From Steroidobacter agaridevorans (GTDB lineage: Bacteria; Pseudomonadota; Gammaproteobacteria; Steroidobacterales; Steroidobacteraceae), in NCBI RefSeq assembly GCF_009932555.1, contig NZ_BLJO01000011.1, forward strand, positions 140,292 to 204,291: a stretch of 64,000 nt of DNA. Direction: 5' to 3'. The position numbers were made by a program, and so were the translations under genes. The notes beneath the pieces are model-generated. The model was not told where the DNA came from, did no database searches, and worked only from the letters and a program-made list of their open reading frames with translations. This document shows, piece after piece, positions 18,304 to 26,938 of the stretch. The number at the start of each line of letters is the position of its first letter. Within the stretch, counting starts at the first letter, position 1.

Positions 18304-20301
18304 TCAGAAGCGATAGCTGGCCGATAGCGTATAGCTCGTGATGTCGTAGAAGCTGTCCGGCCGCGGCGTGGAGCCCGGATCGGTGGGCAGCAACTTGTCA
18401 CGTGCGACCTTGTCGGCGTAACGCAGATCCAACCCCACATCCACGTTCGGCAGAAGGTTCTGCCACTGCACACCCGCGCCGAGGTAATAACCGTAGGCCG
18501 GCGTCGCCAGGTCATAGCGCGCCGCGCCGAGGAATCCCGAGAACGCGAGCGGCCCCCTGGTGCGATACCGGTAATCGAGCGCGCGCACCGCCAGGAACAT
18601 GTGATCGTCGATGCGATCGAATTCCATGCGCACACCCAGATCGCTTCGCGACGACACCGCGCGCCGCGCGCCGATGCCGATGTGCGGAGTCAGCTCCATC
18701 GAGGTCGTCTCATTGGGGCTGCCATCGCCGAGATTGATCCTGACTTTCGACGCCGCGACGCCGGCATCGACGAACAGCTGCGCGCCGTTCGGCCTGCGGA
18801 CCTCGCTGCCCCAGTCGCCGCTGGCGCCGCCCGAATCCCACTCATCGCCGAAACGGACGAAGCCGGCAATGCGGCTGAAACTATCGCCGAACGCATCCTG
18901 GCCGCCGGTGATCTCGGCGCCGGCCGTCACTCCCATCAGCGTGCGCGAGTAACTCAAGGAAACATCGTAGCCCCGCTCATAGTCCACGCCGCTATAGGAT
19001 TCGTTCTCGACGGTGCGCGCCCGCAGTTGCATCAGGCCGCCGAAACCGGGCTCCCATCCCAAGCGCGCCATGAACGACTGCGCCCCCACCGCGTCGCCGA
19101 AAACACGCTGATCGGCGCCCCAGTGGCCGAGCACACGGCCGTTCTCGGTGAGACCGTCGCCGTACGCGTTGCTCACATACCATGCGTTCTGCCACTCCGA
19201 CGCTTCGACCGTCAGGTCGAAATGTTTCCACAGCCGCGGAAAGTGCAGGCCGATGGACAGCGCGGAATTGCCCAGCCGATAGTTGCCAGAGAAGGAAGTA
19301 TCTTCGCCGGCGTATTCCAGATACGCGGAGAAAGGCGTCGCGCCTGGAAAGATGAAACGAGTGGTGAACGAGGCCACCTGGTTGCCGAACTGGGTCTGCT
19401 GAGTGACGCCTTCGCCGACGTTGTCATATTGCCGCGGCTGCCACATCGCACGCAGGAAATCCGTGAACGAGCTTTCCCGTTCGCCGCCACCGAATTGCAG
19501 CAACCGATTGGCGCTGACCGACCAACCCGGCACGGGAGCGATGCCGATGCGCATGCCGCCGAGACGCGGCTTGCCTTCGGTGCACGTTTCTCCCTCCTGC
19601 GGCGGCGCAGCCACATTGCAGTTGTCGCCGAACTGGATTCGATCGCTAAATTCCATCTCCGCCATGAACAGCTCGTAGGTGAGCCCGAGACCGGTCATCG
19701 GTTTGTAATTCGACAGCGTGATCGAAGGCAGCGTCTGCGCTTCGGTGCTGATCAACATGGCGCTGTCGGTGAAAGGGGAATACCAGCGCGGTCGATAGCC
19801 CACGTCGACCTGCGCATATTCGGTGCCGAAACTCACCATCGAGCCGACCGGCGCAGCCTCTTCGTCGTCGGCGACGCCGCCCAGACTGACGATCAGGTAG
19901 CTGCTCGGCTGCCAGTGCGCGCTCGCCGAGACCTGGAACTCGCTTTCGTTCGCCATGCCATAGCGATTCGGCAAGGGCGTGGTCGAACCGTCGGCGACCG
20001 CGCCTTCGATGCTGGCGTGATCGACGCCGAGCTTGCGCATGTAACCATTCAGATAAGCGCGCACCCGTGTACACAGAGCCTTATCGACACGACACGCCTG
20101 CGGCAGGGCGTCCAGCACGGTGGCCGCGGCGATCGGCCGCGACATGATGGGCCGATCGGCCAGAATCATCACACGCTCGATCTGTCGCTCCATTTCCGGA
20201 GACAGGTTCAAGGGCAGATAGGGACTGACGCCACGCGCGCTTGCCAGCGGCGCCAGCAACGCGAGACCCACCGCGAACGCGGGCAACGAAGTGCGATTCA
20301 A
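18304..20301 (-). CDS. Wzi-like capsule assembly outer-membrane protein
   Basis: This protein has about 665 residues: a signal peptide (NRTSLPAFAVGLALLAPLASA), a short helical region (about 30-120) and a long beta-strand-rich part ending in the terminal phenylalanine of SYRF, as outer-membrane barrels do. The sequence pattern (repeated amphipathic strands, FPRLWKHFDLTVEASEW) matches the Wzi capsule-assembly family, which anchors group 1 capsule to the cell surface. An ATG 84 bases upstream lies inside the preceding gene. The TTG at 20301 is better: it follows AAGGA by 10 bases, leaves a clean signal peptide, and sits 13 bp after the GT7 stop. It is co-transcribed with that glycosyltransferase. 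Confidence 0.8.
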   Translation of the reverse strand: MNRTSLPAFAVGLALLAPLASARGVSPYLPLNLSPEMERQIERVMILADRPIMSRPIAAATVLDALPQACRVDKALCTRVRAYLNGYMRKLGVDHASIEGAVADGSTTPLPNRYGMANESEFQVSASAHWQPSSYLIVSLGGVADDEEAAPVGSMVSFGTEYAQVDVGYRPRWYSPFTDSAMLISTEAQTLPSITLSNYKPMTGLGLTYELFMAEMEFSDRIQFGDNCNVAAPPQEGETCTEGKPRLGGMRIGIAPVPGWSVSANRLLQFGGGERESSFTDFLRAMWQPRQYDNVGEGVTQQTQFGNQVASFTTRFIFPGATPFSAYLEYAGEDTSFSGNYRLGNSALSIGLHFPRLWKHFDLTVEASEWQNAWYVSNAYGDGLTENGRVLGHWGADQRVFGDAVGAQSFMARLGWEPGFGGLMQLRARTVENESYSGVDYERGYDVSLSYSRTLMGVTAGAEITGGQDAFGDSFSRIAGFVRFGDEWDSGGASGDWGSEVRRPNGAQLFVDAGVAASKVRINLGDGSPNETTSMELTPHIGIGARRAVSSRSDLGVRMEFDRIDDHMFLAVRALDYRYRTRGPLAFSGFLGAARYDLATPAYGYYLGAGVQWQNLLPNVDVGLDLRYADKVARDKLLPTDPGSTPRPDSFYDITSYTLSASYRF

Positions 20302-20314
20302 AAGCTTTCGATCC

Positions 20315-21226
20315 TTACCAGCGGATGCGGATTTTTTCGTATGCCGGACCGTACTCGGCCGATCCGCCGCGCTCGACGACTTCATAGCGCAGGGTGTTCA
20401 GACCGTCGTCGGCGGGATCCACCAGGCCTCGCAGCAACAGACTGCGCCGCTGGCGGTTGCGCCGGACATGCGCCGGCGTCCACGGGTAACGGCGATGCAC
20501 CTGCTGATGGGGCGGATTGGGCAAATCCTGATAGGTCCCTTCCAGATCGTAGTAGCACAGCAATTCGGTCAACAGCAGGCGGAAAAAGAAATCGTCGTCT
20601 TCCTTGCCCCAGCCCCAGTATTCGTTGGAGAAGCCGTTCGCGGCCTGCACCTGGTCCTTGCGGATCGAAACGGCGCCGGAGAAATAATGATCATTGTGCC
20701 GGCTCTTACCCTGCAAGCCAATGAGCTTGTTCACCAGACGCAACGGCTGCGACGGGCAGGCGTAGTTCGCGACGATGGGGACCGCGTCGACGTCGTGCAA
20801 ACAGTAATAATCGGTCAGGTCCGCCGCGTAATGGATGCCGGCGTTCAGCAGCCGGCCGCGGTTGAATTTCGAACCGCTCTCCTGCTCCACCACCAGGATG
20901 CGATAATCGAGCCGCTGCTCGCGCAGCTTTTCCTGCAACACCGGCATCAGCTGGCGCAGATGCTGCTCGCGATCCCGATAAGGTATGACCACGGTGAGCC
21001 GACGGTCCTCGGCGAACGTAAGCGGCCGCGCGATGCGCGTGCTGAGCAGACTGCGGGCCACGCTGGGAATGAGCTTCCAGTTGGCGATGCTGACCGGCAC
21101 GTAGCGCCCGTCCACTCGGAGCTGTTGCAACGGATCCAGGCGCAGGCGAACGCTGGGCCACCAGCGATTCAGCCAACGCCGGCGTCGCCTCAGTTCCTTG
21201 GGGGCGAACAGATACGAGACGGACAA
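20315..21226 (-). CDS. GT7 (beta-1,4-galactosyltransferase-like) glycosyltransferase
   Basis: This 303-residue protein carries the full set of family GT7 motifs known from animal beta-1,4-galactosyltransferases. They are VVIPYRDRE (about 79-87), FNRGRLLNAG (about 119-128), the metal-binding DVD (about 143), FSGAVSIRKDQ, and EYWGWGKEDDDF (about 201-213). There is no membrane anchor, unlike the Golgi enzymes. The start is a TTG at 21226 preceded by AGGAG at a spacing of about six, which decides the start. It lies directly upstream of the Wzi-like gene on the same strand. It probably adds a galactose or N-acetylgalactosamine to a surface glycan; the donor and acceptor are unknown. Confidence 0.85.
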   Translation of the reverse strand: MSVSYLFAPKELRRRRRWLNRWWPSVRLRLDPLQQLRVDGRYVPVSIANWKLIPSVARSLLSTRIARPLTFAEDRRLTVVIPYRDREQHLRQLMPVLQEKLREQRLDYRILVVEQESGSKFNRGRLLNAGIHYAADLTDYYCLHDVDAVPIVANYACPSQPLRLVNKLIGLQGKSRHNDHYFSGAVSIRKDQVQAANGFSNEYWGWGKEDDDFFFRLLLTELLCYYDLEGTYQDLPNPPHQQVHRRYPWTPAHVRRNRQRRSLLLRGLVDPADDGLNTLRYEVVERGGSAEYGPAYEKIRIRW

Positions 21227-21319
21227 ATTTCACTCCTGCATGTCGGGCGGCGCCCGTCAGTCTACCGAAAGCCTCAACGCCGGCGCGAGGCTGCGGCACT
21301 TGGAATATTATCCCGTTTC

Positions 21320-21535
21320 ATGCGCTCCAGCCTGTTCATCACGACCCTTGACCGGCCCCAGCCGACGCGGATCGGCGCCCGGACATACTGCTACTGCATG
21401 CCTGACCGGACGATGAAGGATTCGACGGGCACGTTCACGCAATCGCACCATCGCGAGCATGGACTACATAGTGTTGGTGGACGGCGACATGGTGTTGCAC
21501 ACTCCGGCGGGTGGACCCGCAGACCTGCAGCACCG
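21320..21535 (+). pseudogene. Probable remnant of a GT2 glycosyltransferase gene
   Basis: In the 435 bases between the GT7 and GT-B genes, two fragments of a GT2-type enzyme can be read in different frames. From 21320, MRSSLFITTLDRP looks like a GT2 first strand (consensus SLVITTYNRP). About 35 codons further on and in another frame, RNRTIASMDYIVLVDGDMVL at about 21435-21494 matches the RNRAIAAA-GDYIVxxDGDM region with its DXD. The distance between them is some 30 codons too short, a TGA at 21414 interrupts the second frame, and nothing recognisable follows. I read this as a decayed gene with a deletion and frameshift. The second frame runs on to overlap the next start (ATGA at 21662), so a small live ORF cannot be excluded. 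Confidence 0.5.
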
Positions 21536-21661
21536 CGCCCCTGCCAGGCCGCTGGAGAAGCTGCTGCAGGAAACTCTGGCGGCGCGTACGATCCGCTGCG
21601 ATAAGGGCGCCATGGCCCGACTGCCCGGCCCGGTGGACGGCTCCGTGAGCGTGCCAGTTAC

Positions 21662-23419
21662 ATGACAAGCAAATTCATTCTGGTCGACCATTCCATGAGG
21701 GACCTTGGCGGGCATTACTACACGTATGCCAGCTGTGTGTTGCCCGCGGCCGAACGCGCCGGGTTGCAGCCGGTACTGGCCATGCATCGAGAATTTCGCG
21801 ACCTCGCCGCGTTGCCGCCGAGCTGGCAATCGCACGCCATCTTTCGCAACAAGAGTTATTCCCAACGTTATATAGAGACTGGCGCCGGCAACGGCGCATT
21901 CGGCGGCTGGTGGTCGCGCACAAGAAACAAATGGCGCGCTCGCGAACGCCAGCGGATCGCGGCAAGCTTCGCCGAGGATTGCGCCACGCTGTGGCGCAAG
22001 GTGGCGCTCGAGGAAGGCGACCACGTGTTCTTCGCGTCCGCGTCGGAAATCGATCTGGAAGGCCTGACGATGTTTCTTGAGGACGCGCCCGCGGAGTACC
22101 GGCGCGTCCACTGGCATCTGCAATTTCACCTCGGCATCTTCGAAGGCCGCGATCCCGATTACGCGGAGCAGCGCCCGCGCCGGGAGTTCATGCGAGAAAT
22201 CTTCCGGCATGCGCTGGCGCGGGCGCCCGACCATCACATTCATTTGTATTGCACGACACGTGAGCTGAGCGCGCAGTACGAATATCTCGACGTGGCGCCG
22301 TTCCATACGTTGCCCTATCCGGTGCATCCCTTGTTTCTTTTGCCAACGCCGCCGAAGTCGTCGAACGACAGCGTCCGCATCGCCTGCCTCGGGCACAGCC
22401 GGCGCGAGAAGGGCTACCGGGAGCTGCCCATCGTGGTCCGCAAATTGTGGAACGAATATTTGAGCAAGGGCCGCGCACAACTCGTGATGCAAACTCGCCG
22501 CCGTGACTTGATGCGCGCGCTCGACTCGACCGTGAACGATCTCGGCCCGCACAGCGCCACGCCGCCGATCGTGTACGCGCCCTTCCCGTTGGATCTGGAG
22601 CGTTACGCCGAACTCGTGCGCAGCTCCGATATCGGCCTGCTGCTCTATGACAGCACCCGTTACTACTCCCGCTGCAGCGGCGTGTTGCTCGAGATGCTCA
22701 GCGCCGGTGTCCCGGTGATCGTGCCGGGCGGCTGTTGGCTCTCGGAACAGATTCACACAGAGAACCAACGTCATCTGCGTGACATCGCCGCGCACGGCAC
22801 GCCATTGAAACAAATCGGCAGTGACTCGCTCGTCTGGCAGTCCGGCGCCAGTGCCAACGGCTCGCCGGTTTCGTTCACAAACGTCCCCGCATCCTGTGAG
22901 TTCGATCTGGTTGCCGACGCTCGCTCATTGTTACTTCGCCTGCAGTGGCTGAAGCCGTCGACGCACGGCACATATGCGCATCTCGAGCTGGAGCAATTGG
23001 ATGCGCAGGGTAAACAACTGTCGACATTCGCAGCGATCCTCGGTCCCGGCAGCGATCCCTCGGCGGTGTATTCGCTGTTCCATCTGCACGAGAACGCGCG
23101 CCGCGCGAGATTCCAGTGGCGCAATGCCTGGGACAACGGAGTGATTACCGTGGACGGCGTCGAATGCCGCTTGTTCAGCGAACATTTCCCAGCCGGCTCG
23201 GTCGGCCTCACCGCGGCCAACATGGACCAGAGCGGCGAATTGCTGGGCGACGTTCTGCTACACATGGATCATTACCGCCAACGCTCCGGAGCATTTGCCG
23301 CACGCTGCGCCGAATACTTCAATGCCGACCAGATCGTGGCCCGGCTCATGGCGGCTGAATCAGCCGCACTCGCAGCCGCCGCCCCACCGGTTCGATCCGC
23401 CGGCGCAGGCGAACGCTGA
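21662..23419 (+). CDS. GT-B glycosyltransferase with an inserted C-terminal domain
   Basis: This 585-residue protein looks like a family GT4-type enzyme. The N-terminal Rossmann half begins ILVDHSMRDLGGHYYTYA with the glycine-rich acceptor loop. The C-terminal half has IACLGHSRREKGYREL (about 238-253), then SSDIGLLLYDSTRYYSRCSG and LLEMLSAGVPVIVPGG (about 320-358), the donor-binding E-x7-E region. About 150 residues rich in beta-strand pattern (about 375-525) separate this from the terminal helices (HYRQRSGAFAARCAEYF), a probable inserted sandwich domain. No signal or membrane segment is visible. It is the last gene of the glycan cluster and is presumably a cytosolic polysaccharide-assembly enzyme. 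The sugar is unknown. Confidence 0.78.
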   Translation: MTSKFILVDHSMRDLGGHYYTYASCVLPAAERAGLQPVLAMHREFRDLAALPPSWQSHAIFRNKSYSQRYIETGAGNGAFGGWWSRTRNKWRARERQRIAASFAEDCATLWRKVALEEGDHVFFASASEIDLEGLTMFLEDAPAEYRRVHWHLQFHLGIFEGRDPDYAEQRPRREFMREIFRHALARAPDHHIHLYCTTRELSAQYEYLDVAPFHTLPYPVHPLFLLPTPPKSSNDSVRIACLGHSRREKGYRELPIVVRKLWNEYLSKGRAQLVMQTRRRDLMRALDSTVNDLGPHSATPPIVYAPFPLDLERYAELVRSSDIGLLLYDSTRYYSRCSGVLLEMLSAGVPVIVPGGCWLSEQIHTENQRHLRDIAAHGTPLKQIGSDSLVWQSGASANGSPVSFTNVPASCEFDLVADARSLLLRLQWLKPSTHGTYAHLELEQLDAQGKQLSTFAAILGPGSDPSAVYSLFHLHENARRARFQWRNAWDNGVITVDGVECRLFSEHFPAGSVGLTAANMDQSGELLGDVLLHMDHYRQRSGAFAARCAEYFNADQIVARLMAAESAALAAAAPPVRSAGAGER

Positions 23420-23468
23420 AGCGGCGACGTCCAACACGTCGCCACGGCGATTGGCGTGTGCTCCCGCC

Positions 23469-23879
23469 TCACGACTCAGCGTGATCGGCACGATAGGCCA
23501 GCGCACTACCCGCCCGCCCGCGCCACTGCAGCCCTTGCCCCACCTGCCGGCCATGCCGTTCCAGCCGCGCCTGAATGCCGGCCATGGTTCGGTCATGCGC
23601 CTGGGCGAGCTGCGCAATCGACTGCCCGGCGTCGAATCTTTCCAGCAAGTCACGATCCTCCTGTTCCGCCCACGGCTTGCCGGCATTGGCCGGCAGTCGC
23701 GCACGGTTGCCTCGCCCCTTGGAGCGGTTGCTCAACTCCAGGGCGCGGACCGCGACATACAATGCGCGAATCACGTCCGCGGCCTGATACGGCGAGTCGA
23801 TCTCGAACATTTCACCGGTCTGCGGGTTGACGCCATTCGCCAGCGCGGACACGATGCTCAGAGCCTTGTTGTCATCCAT
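23469..23879 (-). CDS. Small protein with Myb/SANT-like C-terminal helix-turn-helix
   Basis: I do not recognise a named gene. The 136-residue protein has an N-terminal part with NPQTGEMFEIDSPYQAADVI, a pattern seen in many uncharacterised proteobacterial proteins. A basic linker (SNRSKGRGNRARLP) follows, then a SANT/Myb-like helical unit (KPWAEQEDRDLLERFDAG and SIAQLAQAHDRTMAGIQARL, about 68-112) that looks DNA-binding. The ATG at 23879 is chosen because GGAG lies nine bases upstream; an in-frame ATG five codons earlier has no ribosome site. It converges on the GT-B gene and is divergent from the CPBP protease. Confidence 0.7.
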   Translation of the reverse strand: MDDNKALSIVSALANGVNPQTGEMFEIDSPYQAADVIRALYVAVRALELSNRSKGRGNRARLPANAGKPWAEQEDRDLLERFDAGQSIAQLAQAHDRTMAGIQARLERHGRQVGQGLQWRGRAGSALAYRADHAES

Positions 23880-24066
23880 GATGCTGTTCTCCATAAAAGC
23901 GTTGCACTCGATGAATCAGAATTCTTTCCGCCTCGGGGCGCGCGACCTCGAGGCCGACGGCAGTGTACGTGCGCCGAGGCCGCGCAAATCCGCCGTCTAC
24001 CTCGCGATTCACCGAGAAATGACGCGCCTTCCGACGCGCGATCTGTTGTTGAGCGGTTGCTGACCG

Positions 24067-24936
24067 ATGCGCGCCTTCGCCCTGTTCGTCGCGCTGCTCG
24101 CGGGCTCGCTGCTGGTCGCCGCGGTCTTCACCTATCCGGCCTGGTGGCTGGTCAGTCTCGTTTCCATCGAACCGGTCCACCGCGTCATGCATCGAATCGC
24201 CATGCTGTTGGCGCTGATCGGGCTGGTGGTACTGACGCGCCGGCTCGGACTGACAGATAAGGAGTCGCTCGGTTACGGCTTGCCGCGCCGTGATTTTCTG
24301 CGGCAGATGGGCATTGGCTTCGTGTGCGGCATCGGGTTGATGTTGCCGCTGACGGCGCTGTTGCTCGGACTCGATATTCGGGAAGTGAAGCCAGGCTTCG
24401 ATGGTGCGTGGCTCGGCGTCATCGCTGGCGGCCTGCTCACGGGCGTGACGGTCGCGTTCATCGAAGAAACATTCTTCCGCGGCGTACTGTTTACAGCTGT
24501 CTCACGAACGTCAGGTGCGGCCGCCGCCGTGATCGCACCGAGCCTGCTGTACGCCTCGCTGCACTTCCTCGGCGGCAAGTTGCGAGTGCCACCGGAAGAT
24601 GTGTCGTGGGAGCACGGCTTCGAAGTGCTGAGCAAGCTGTTCGAACGTTACGTGCAGCCGCTGACCTTCGCGGATTCGTTCGTCGCGCTTGCGATGTTGG
24701 GCGTGTTGTTTGCTCTCGTCCGGCTACGCACGGGGGCGATCGCGGGATGCATTGGCTTGCACGCAGCTGGCGTGGCGTTCATCGCGGTGCTTCGTGAAGC
24801 CACGCGCGTGAACCCGGACTCGCAATTCGAAGTGCTCGTCGGCTCTTACGACGGCGTCATCGGGTGGGCCGCGCTGGTGTGGTTTACGGTGATCGCGGCG
24901 GCGTTTGCTGCTTTGAGTCGGCGGCGCGCGAACTGA
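24067..24936 (+). CDS. CPBP family intramembrane glutamic protease
   Basis: This 289-residue multi-helix membrane protein has the Abi/CAAX-protease (CPBP) motifs. Motif 1 is FIEETFFRGVLF with Glu133-Glu134 and Arg138, motif 2 has the histidine of YASLHFLGG (about 180), and a third histidine lies in GCIGLHAAG near residue 236. Seven to eight hydrophobic segments are visible. Bacterial members are uncharacterised or act in bacteriocin self-immunity, and the Rce1 relatives cleave prenylated proteins. The ATG at 24067 starts a membrane-insertion segment directly. The gene converges with the Lon-N domain gene, leaving an 11-bp gap between stops. Confidence 0.88.
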   Translation: MRAFALFVALLAGSLLVAAVFTYPAWWLVSLVSIEPVHRVMHRIAMLLALIGLVVLTRRLGLTDKESLGYGLPRRDFLRQMGIGFVCGIGLMLPLTALLLGLDIREVKPGFDGAWLGVIAGGLLTGVTVAFIEETFFRGVLFTAVSRTSGAAAAVIAPSLLYASLHFLGGKLRVPPEDVSWEHGFEVLSKLFERYVQPLTFADSFVALAMLGVLFALVRLRTGAIAGCIGLHAAGVAFIAVLREATRVNPDSQFEVLVGSYDGVIGWAALVWFTVIAAAFAALSRRRAN

Positions 24937-24947
24937 GAAGGCAAGCT

Positions 24948-25529
24948 TCAGGCTTGCCGGATATCCAAACGCTCGCGAAGCAGCCGCAGTCTCTCCACCG
25001 CGTTTTCCATCTCCAGGCACTGCTGCTTCTCGGGCATGGGCAACGGCAGGATCTCCGCCAATCTCATGCCCACCCAGCTCGCGTTCTCGAAGTGCGGCGG
25101 CTCGTCTCCGTACGCCGTTCCCACTTGCACGAACGCTTGCTTCAACAGCTCGGCCAGGATCGCCAGGTCGTCCGGAATCTCCATCGCCGGCTCCTCCGGA
25201 AGCAGCTCGACGTCGGCGACGTTCAAGCCATCGGCCTGCGTTTTTAGATCGACGATGCTGAAGCGTTGCTCGCCCCGCGCAGTGATGCCGAGCAGTCCAT
25301 CGTCGAGACGCTCGAAGTCGACGATGCGCGCAGTTGTGCCCATGACCGTGGTGCGCGCTGTGCCTCCAGCCTCGCGCCCCTCAGTGATCAGCGCTACGCC
25401 GAAGCTGCTGTTCTCGCGCATGCAGCGGCTGATCATATCGAGATAGCGCGGCTCGAAGATGCGCAGGCGCAGCGGACCGCCCGGGAACAGCACGGTGTTC
25501 AACGGGAATAAAGGCAGGACCACCGACAT
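24948..25529 (-). CDS. Lon N-terminal substrate-binding domain protein
   Basis: This 193-residue protein consists only of the LON substrate-binding domain, beginning VVLPLFPLNTVLFPGGPLRLRIFEPRYL and continuing with the GVALI and R-ER-D strands of that fold. There is no ATPase or protease domain. Stand-alone copies are widespread in proteobacteria, and the role, perhaps as an adaptor, is unproved. The ATG at 25529 is chosen because AAGGAGG lies seven bases upstream, so the seven-codon longer frame is unlikely. It is 17 bp downstream of mpl and probably its operon partner. Confidence 0.88.
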   Translation of the reverse strand: MSVVLPLFPLNTVLFPGGPLRLRIFEPRYLDMISRCMRENSSFGVALITEGREAGGTARTTVMGTTARIVDFERLDDGLLGITARGEQRFSIVDLKTQADGLNVADVELLPEEPAMEIPDDLAILAELLKQAFVQVGTAYGDEPPHFENASWVGMRLAEILPLPMPEKQQCLEMENAVERLRLLRERLDIRQA

Positions 25530-25546
25530 GAGTCCTCCTTGCGCCC

Positions 25547-26917
25547 TCAACGCTTCCGCAAACGGTCCAGCAACTTGCCGTGGATGCCGCCGAAGCCGCC
25601 ATTAGACATGATGAGCACGTGATCTCCGCTTACCAGGGACGCGTCGAGCTGGGCGATCAGCTGATCCAGATCCCGCACCGTCTCCGCGCGCTTGCCGAGC
25701 GTCGCGACCGAGCCGGCGACATCCCAAGTGACATTCGGCCCTTGATACATCCATACATGATCGGCCTGTGACAATGCGCCCGCCAGAGCCGCGGAGTGCG
25801 TGCCCAGCTTCATCGTGTTGGAGCGCGGCTCCAGCACAGCAATCAAACGCGCCGAACCGATCTTTCGTCGCAAGCCATCGATGGTGGTCGCCACCGCCGT
25901 CGGGTGGTGTGCAAAATCGTCATAGACGGTAATGCCATTGACCACACCGCGCACTTCCATTCGCCGACGCACGCCCTGGAATTCCTTCAACGCCGCGACC
26001 GATGTTTCTATCGGCACGCCGGCGCTGCGCGCGGCGAGAATGGCAGCCAATGCATTTTCGGCATTGTGACGGCCGAGCATCGACCAGTTCACTTCGGCGA
26101 CGGCAGCGTTGCCTTGCATGATGGAAAAAGTGCTGTAGTCCCCGCCTGCCGGCGCGATCGCATACCACGCCGTGTCGCCATGCATGCCGCTGGAGAAACG
26201 CTCCACCGGCGTCCAGCAGCCCATGTCGATCACGTGCATCACGTTCGGGTCGCCCGAATTGGCGACCACCAGGCCGTGCCTCGGCACCATGCGCAGCAGT
26301 TGATGGAACTGCCACTGGATGGACGCCACGTCGGGATAGATATCCGCGTGGTCGTGCTCGAGATTGTTGATGACGGCGGTACGCGGCCGGTAGTGCACGA
26401 ACTTGGCGCGCTTGTCGAAGAACGCGGTGTCGTATTCGTCGGCCTCGACCACGAAATGCTGACCCTTGCCGAGACGCGCGGTGACATTGAAATTGCCCGG
26501 CACGCCGCCGATCAGGAAGCCGGGCTCGAGCCCGCCGTATTCCAGCAGCCAGGTGAGAATGCTCGATGTGGTGGTCTTGCCGTGCGTGCCGGCGACCGCG
26601 AGGGTCCAGCGCTTGTTCAACACATGCCGCGCCAGCCACTCCGGCCCCGACGTGTAGGGAATATCGCTTTCCAGCAGCGCCTCGATCAGCGGATTGCCGC
26701 GGCTCATGACATTGCCGACGACGACCACGTCGGGCTTCAGCTTCAGCTGCTCGGGACCGTAGCCCTCGATGATGTCGATGCCCAGCTCGCGCAGCTGGTC
26801 GGACATGGGCGGATAGACGCTCTGGTCCGATCCGGTAACGCGATGGCCCGAGGCGCGCGCCAGCGCCGCGATGCCGCCCATGAAGGTGCCGCAAACGCCA
26901 AGAATGTGAACGTGCAT
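25547..26917 (-). CDS. mpl: UDP-N-acetylmuramate:L-alanyl-gamma-D-glutamyl-meso-diaminopimelate ligase
   Basis: This 456-residue Mur-ligase family enzyme re-attaches the tripeptide from recycled peptidoglycan to UDP-MurNAc using ATP. The N terminus HVHILGVCGTFMGGIAALA is characteristic of Mpl as opposed to MurC, as is the size. The ATP loop GTHGKTTTSS lies at about residues 109-118, and the central VEADEYDTAFFDKRAKFVHY and the C-terminal DDFAHHPTAV segments are typical. It sits 21 bp downstream of a small membrane protein and 17 bp upstream of the Lon-N protein on the same strand. It indicates a meso-diaminopimelate cell wall with recycling. Confidence 0.95.
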   Translation of the reverse strand: MHVHILGVCGTFMGGIAALARASGHRVTGSDQSVYPPMSDQLRELGIDIIEGYGPEQLKLKPDVVVVGNVMSRGNPLIEALLESDIPYTSGPEWLARHVLNKRWTLAVAGTHGKTTTSSILTWLLEYGGLEPGFLIGGVPGNFNVTARLGKGQHFVVEADEYDTAFFDKRAKFVHYRPRTAVINNLEHDHADIYPDVASIQWQFHQLLRMVPRHGLVVANSGDPNVMHVIDMGCWTPVERFSSGMHGDTAWYAIAPAGGDYSTFSIMQGNAAVAEVNWSMLGRHNAENALAAILAARSAGVPIETSVAALKEFQGVRRRMEVRGVVNGITVYDDFAHHPTAVATTIDGLRRKIGSARLIAVLEPRSNTMKLGTHSAALAGALSQADHVWMYQGPNVTWDVAGSVATLGKRAETVRDLDQLIAQLDASLVSGDHVLIMSNGGFGGIHGKLLDRLRKR

Positions 26918-26938
26918 GAATCCTCTATCTTTCCTGGC

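Noticed and set aside
18601-20724. Long open frame on the plus strand opposite the Wzi-like gene
   Set aside because: It runs antisense to a protein with a signal peptide and clear barrel pattern, has a low-complexity Arg/His-rich composition typical of shadow frames in GC-rich DNA, and shows no domain.
23911-24063. Fifty-codon plus-strand frame ending just before the CPBP gene
   Set aside because: No ribosome site, no similarity that I can name, and composition like non-coding DNA; it may be only chance.
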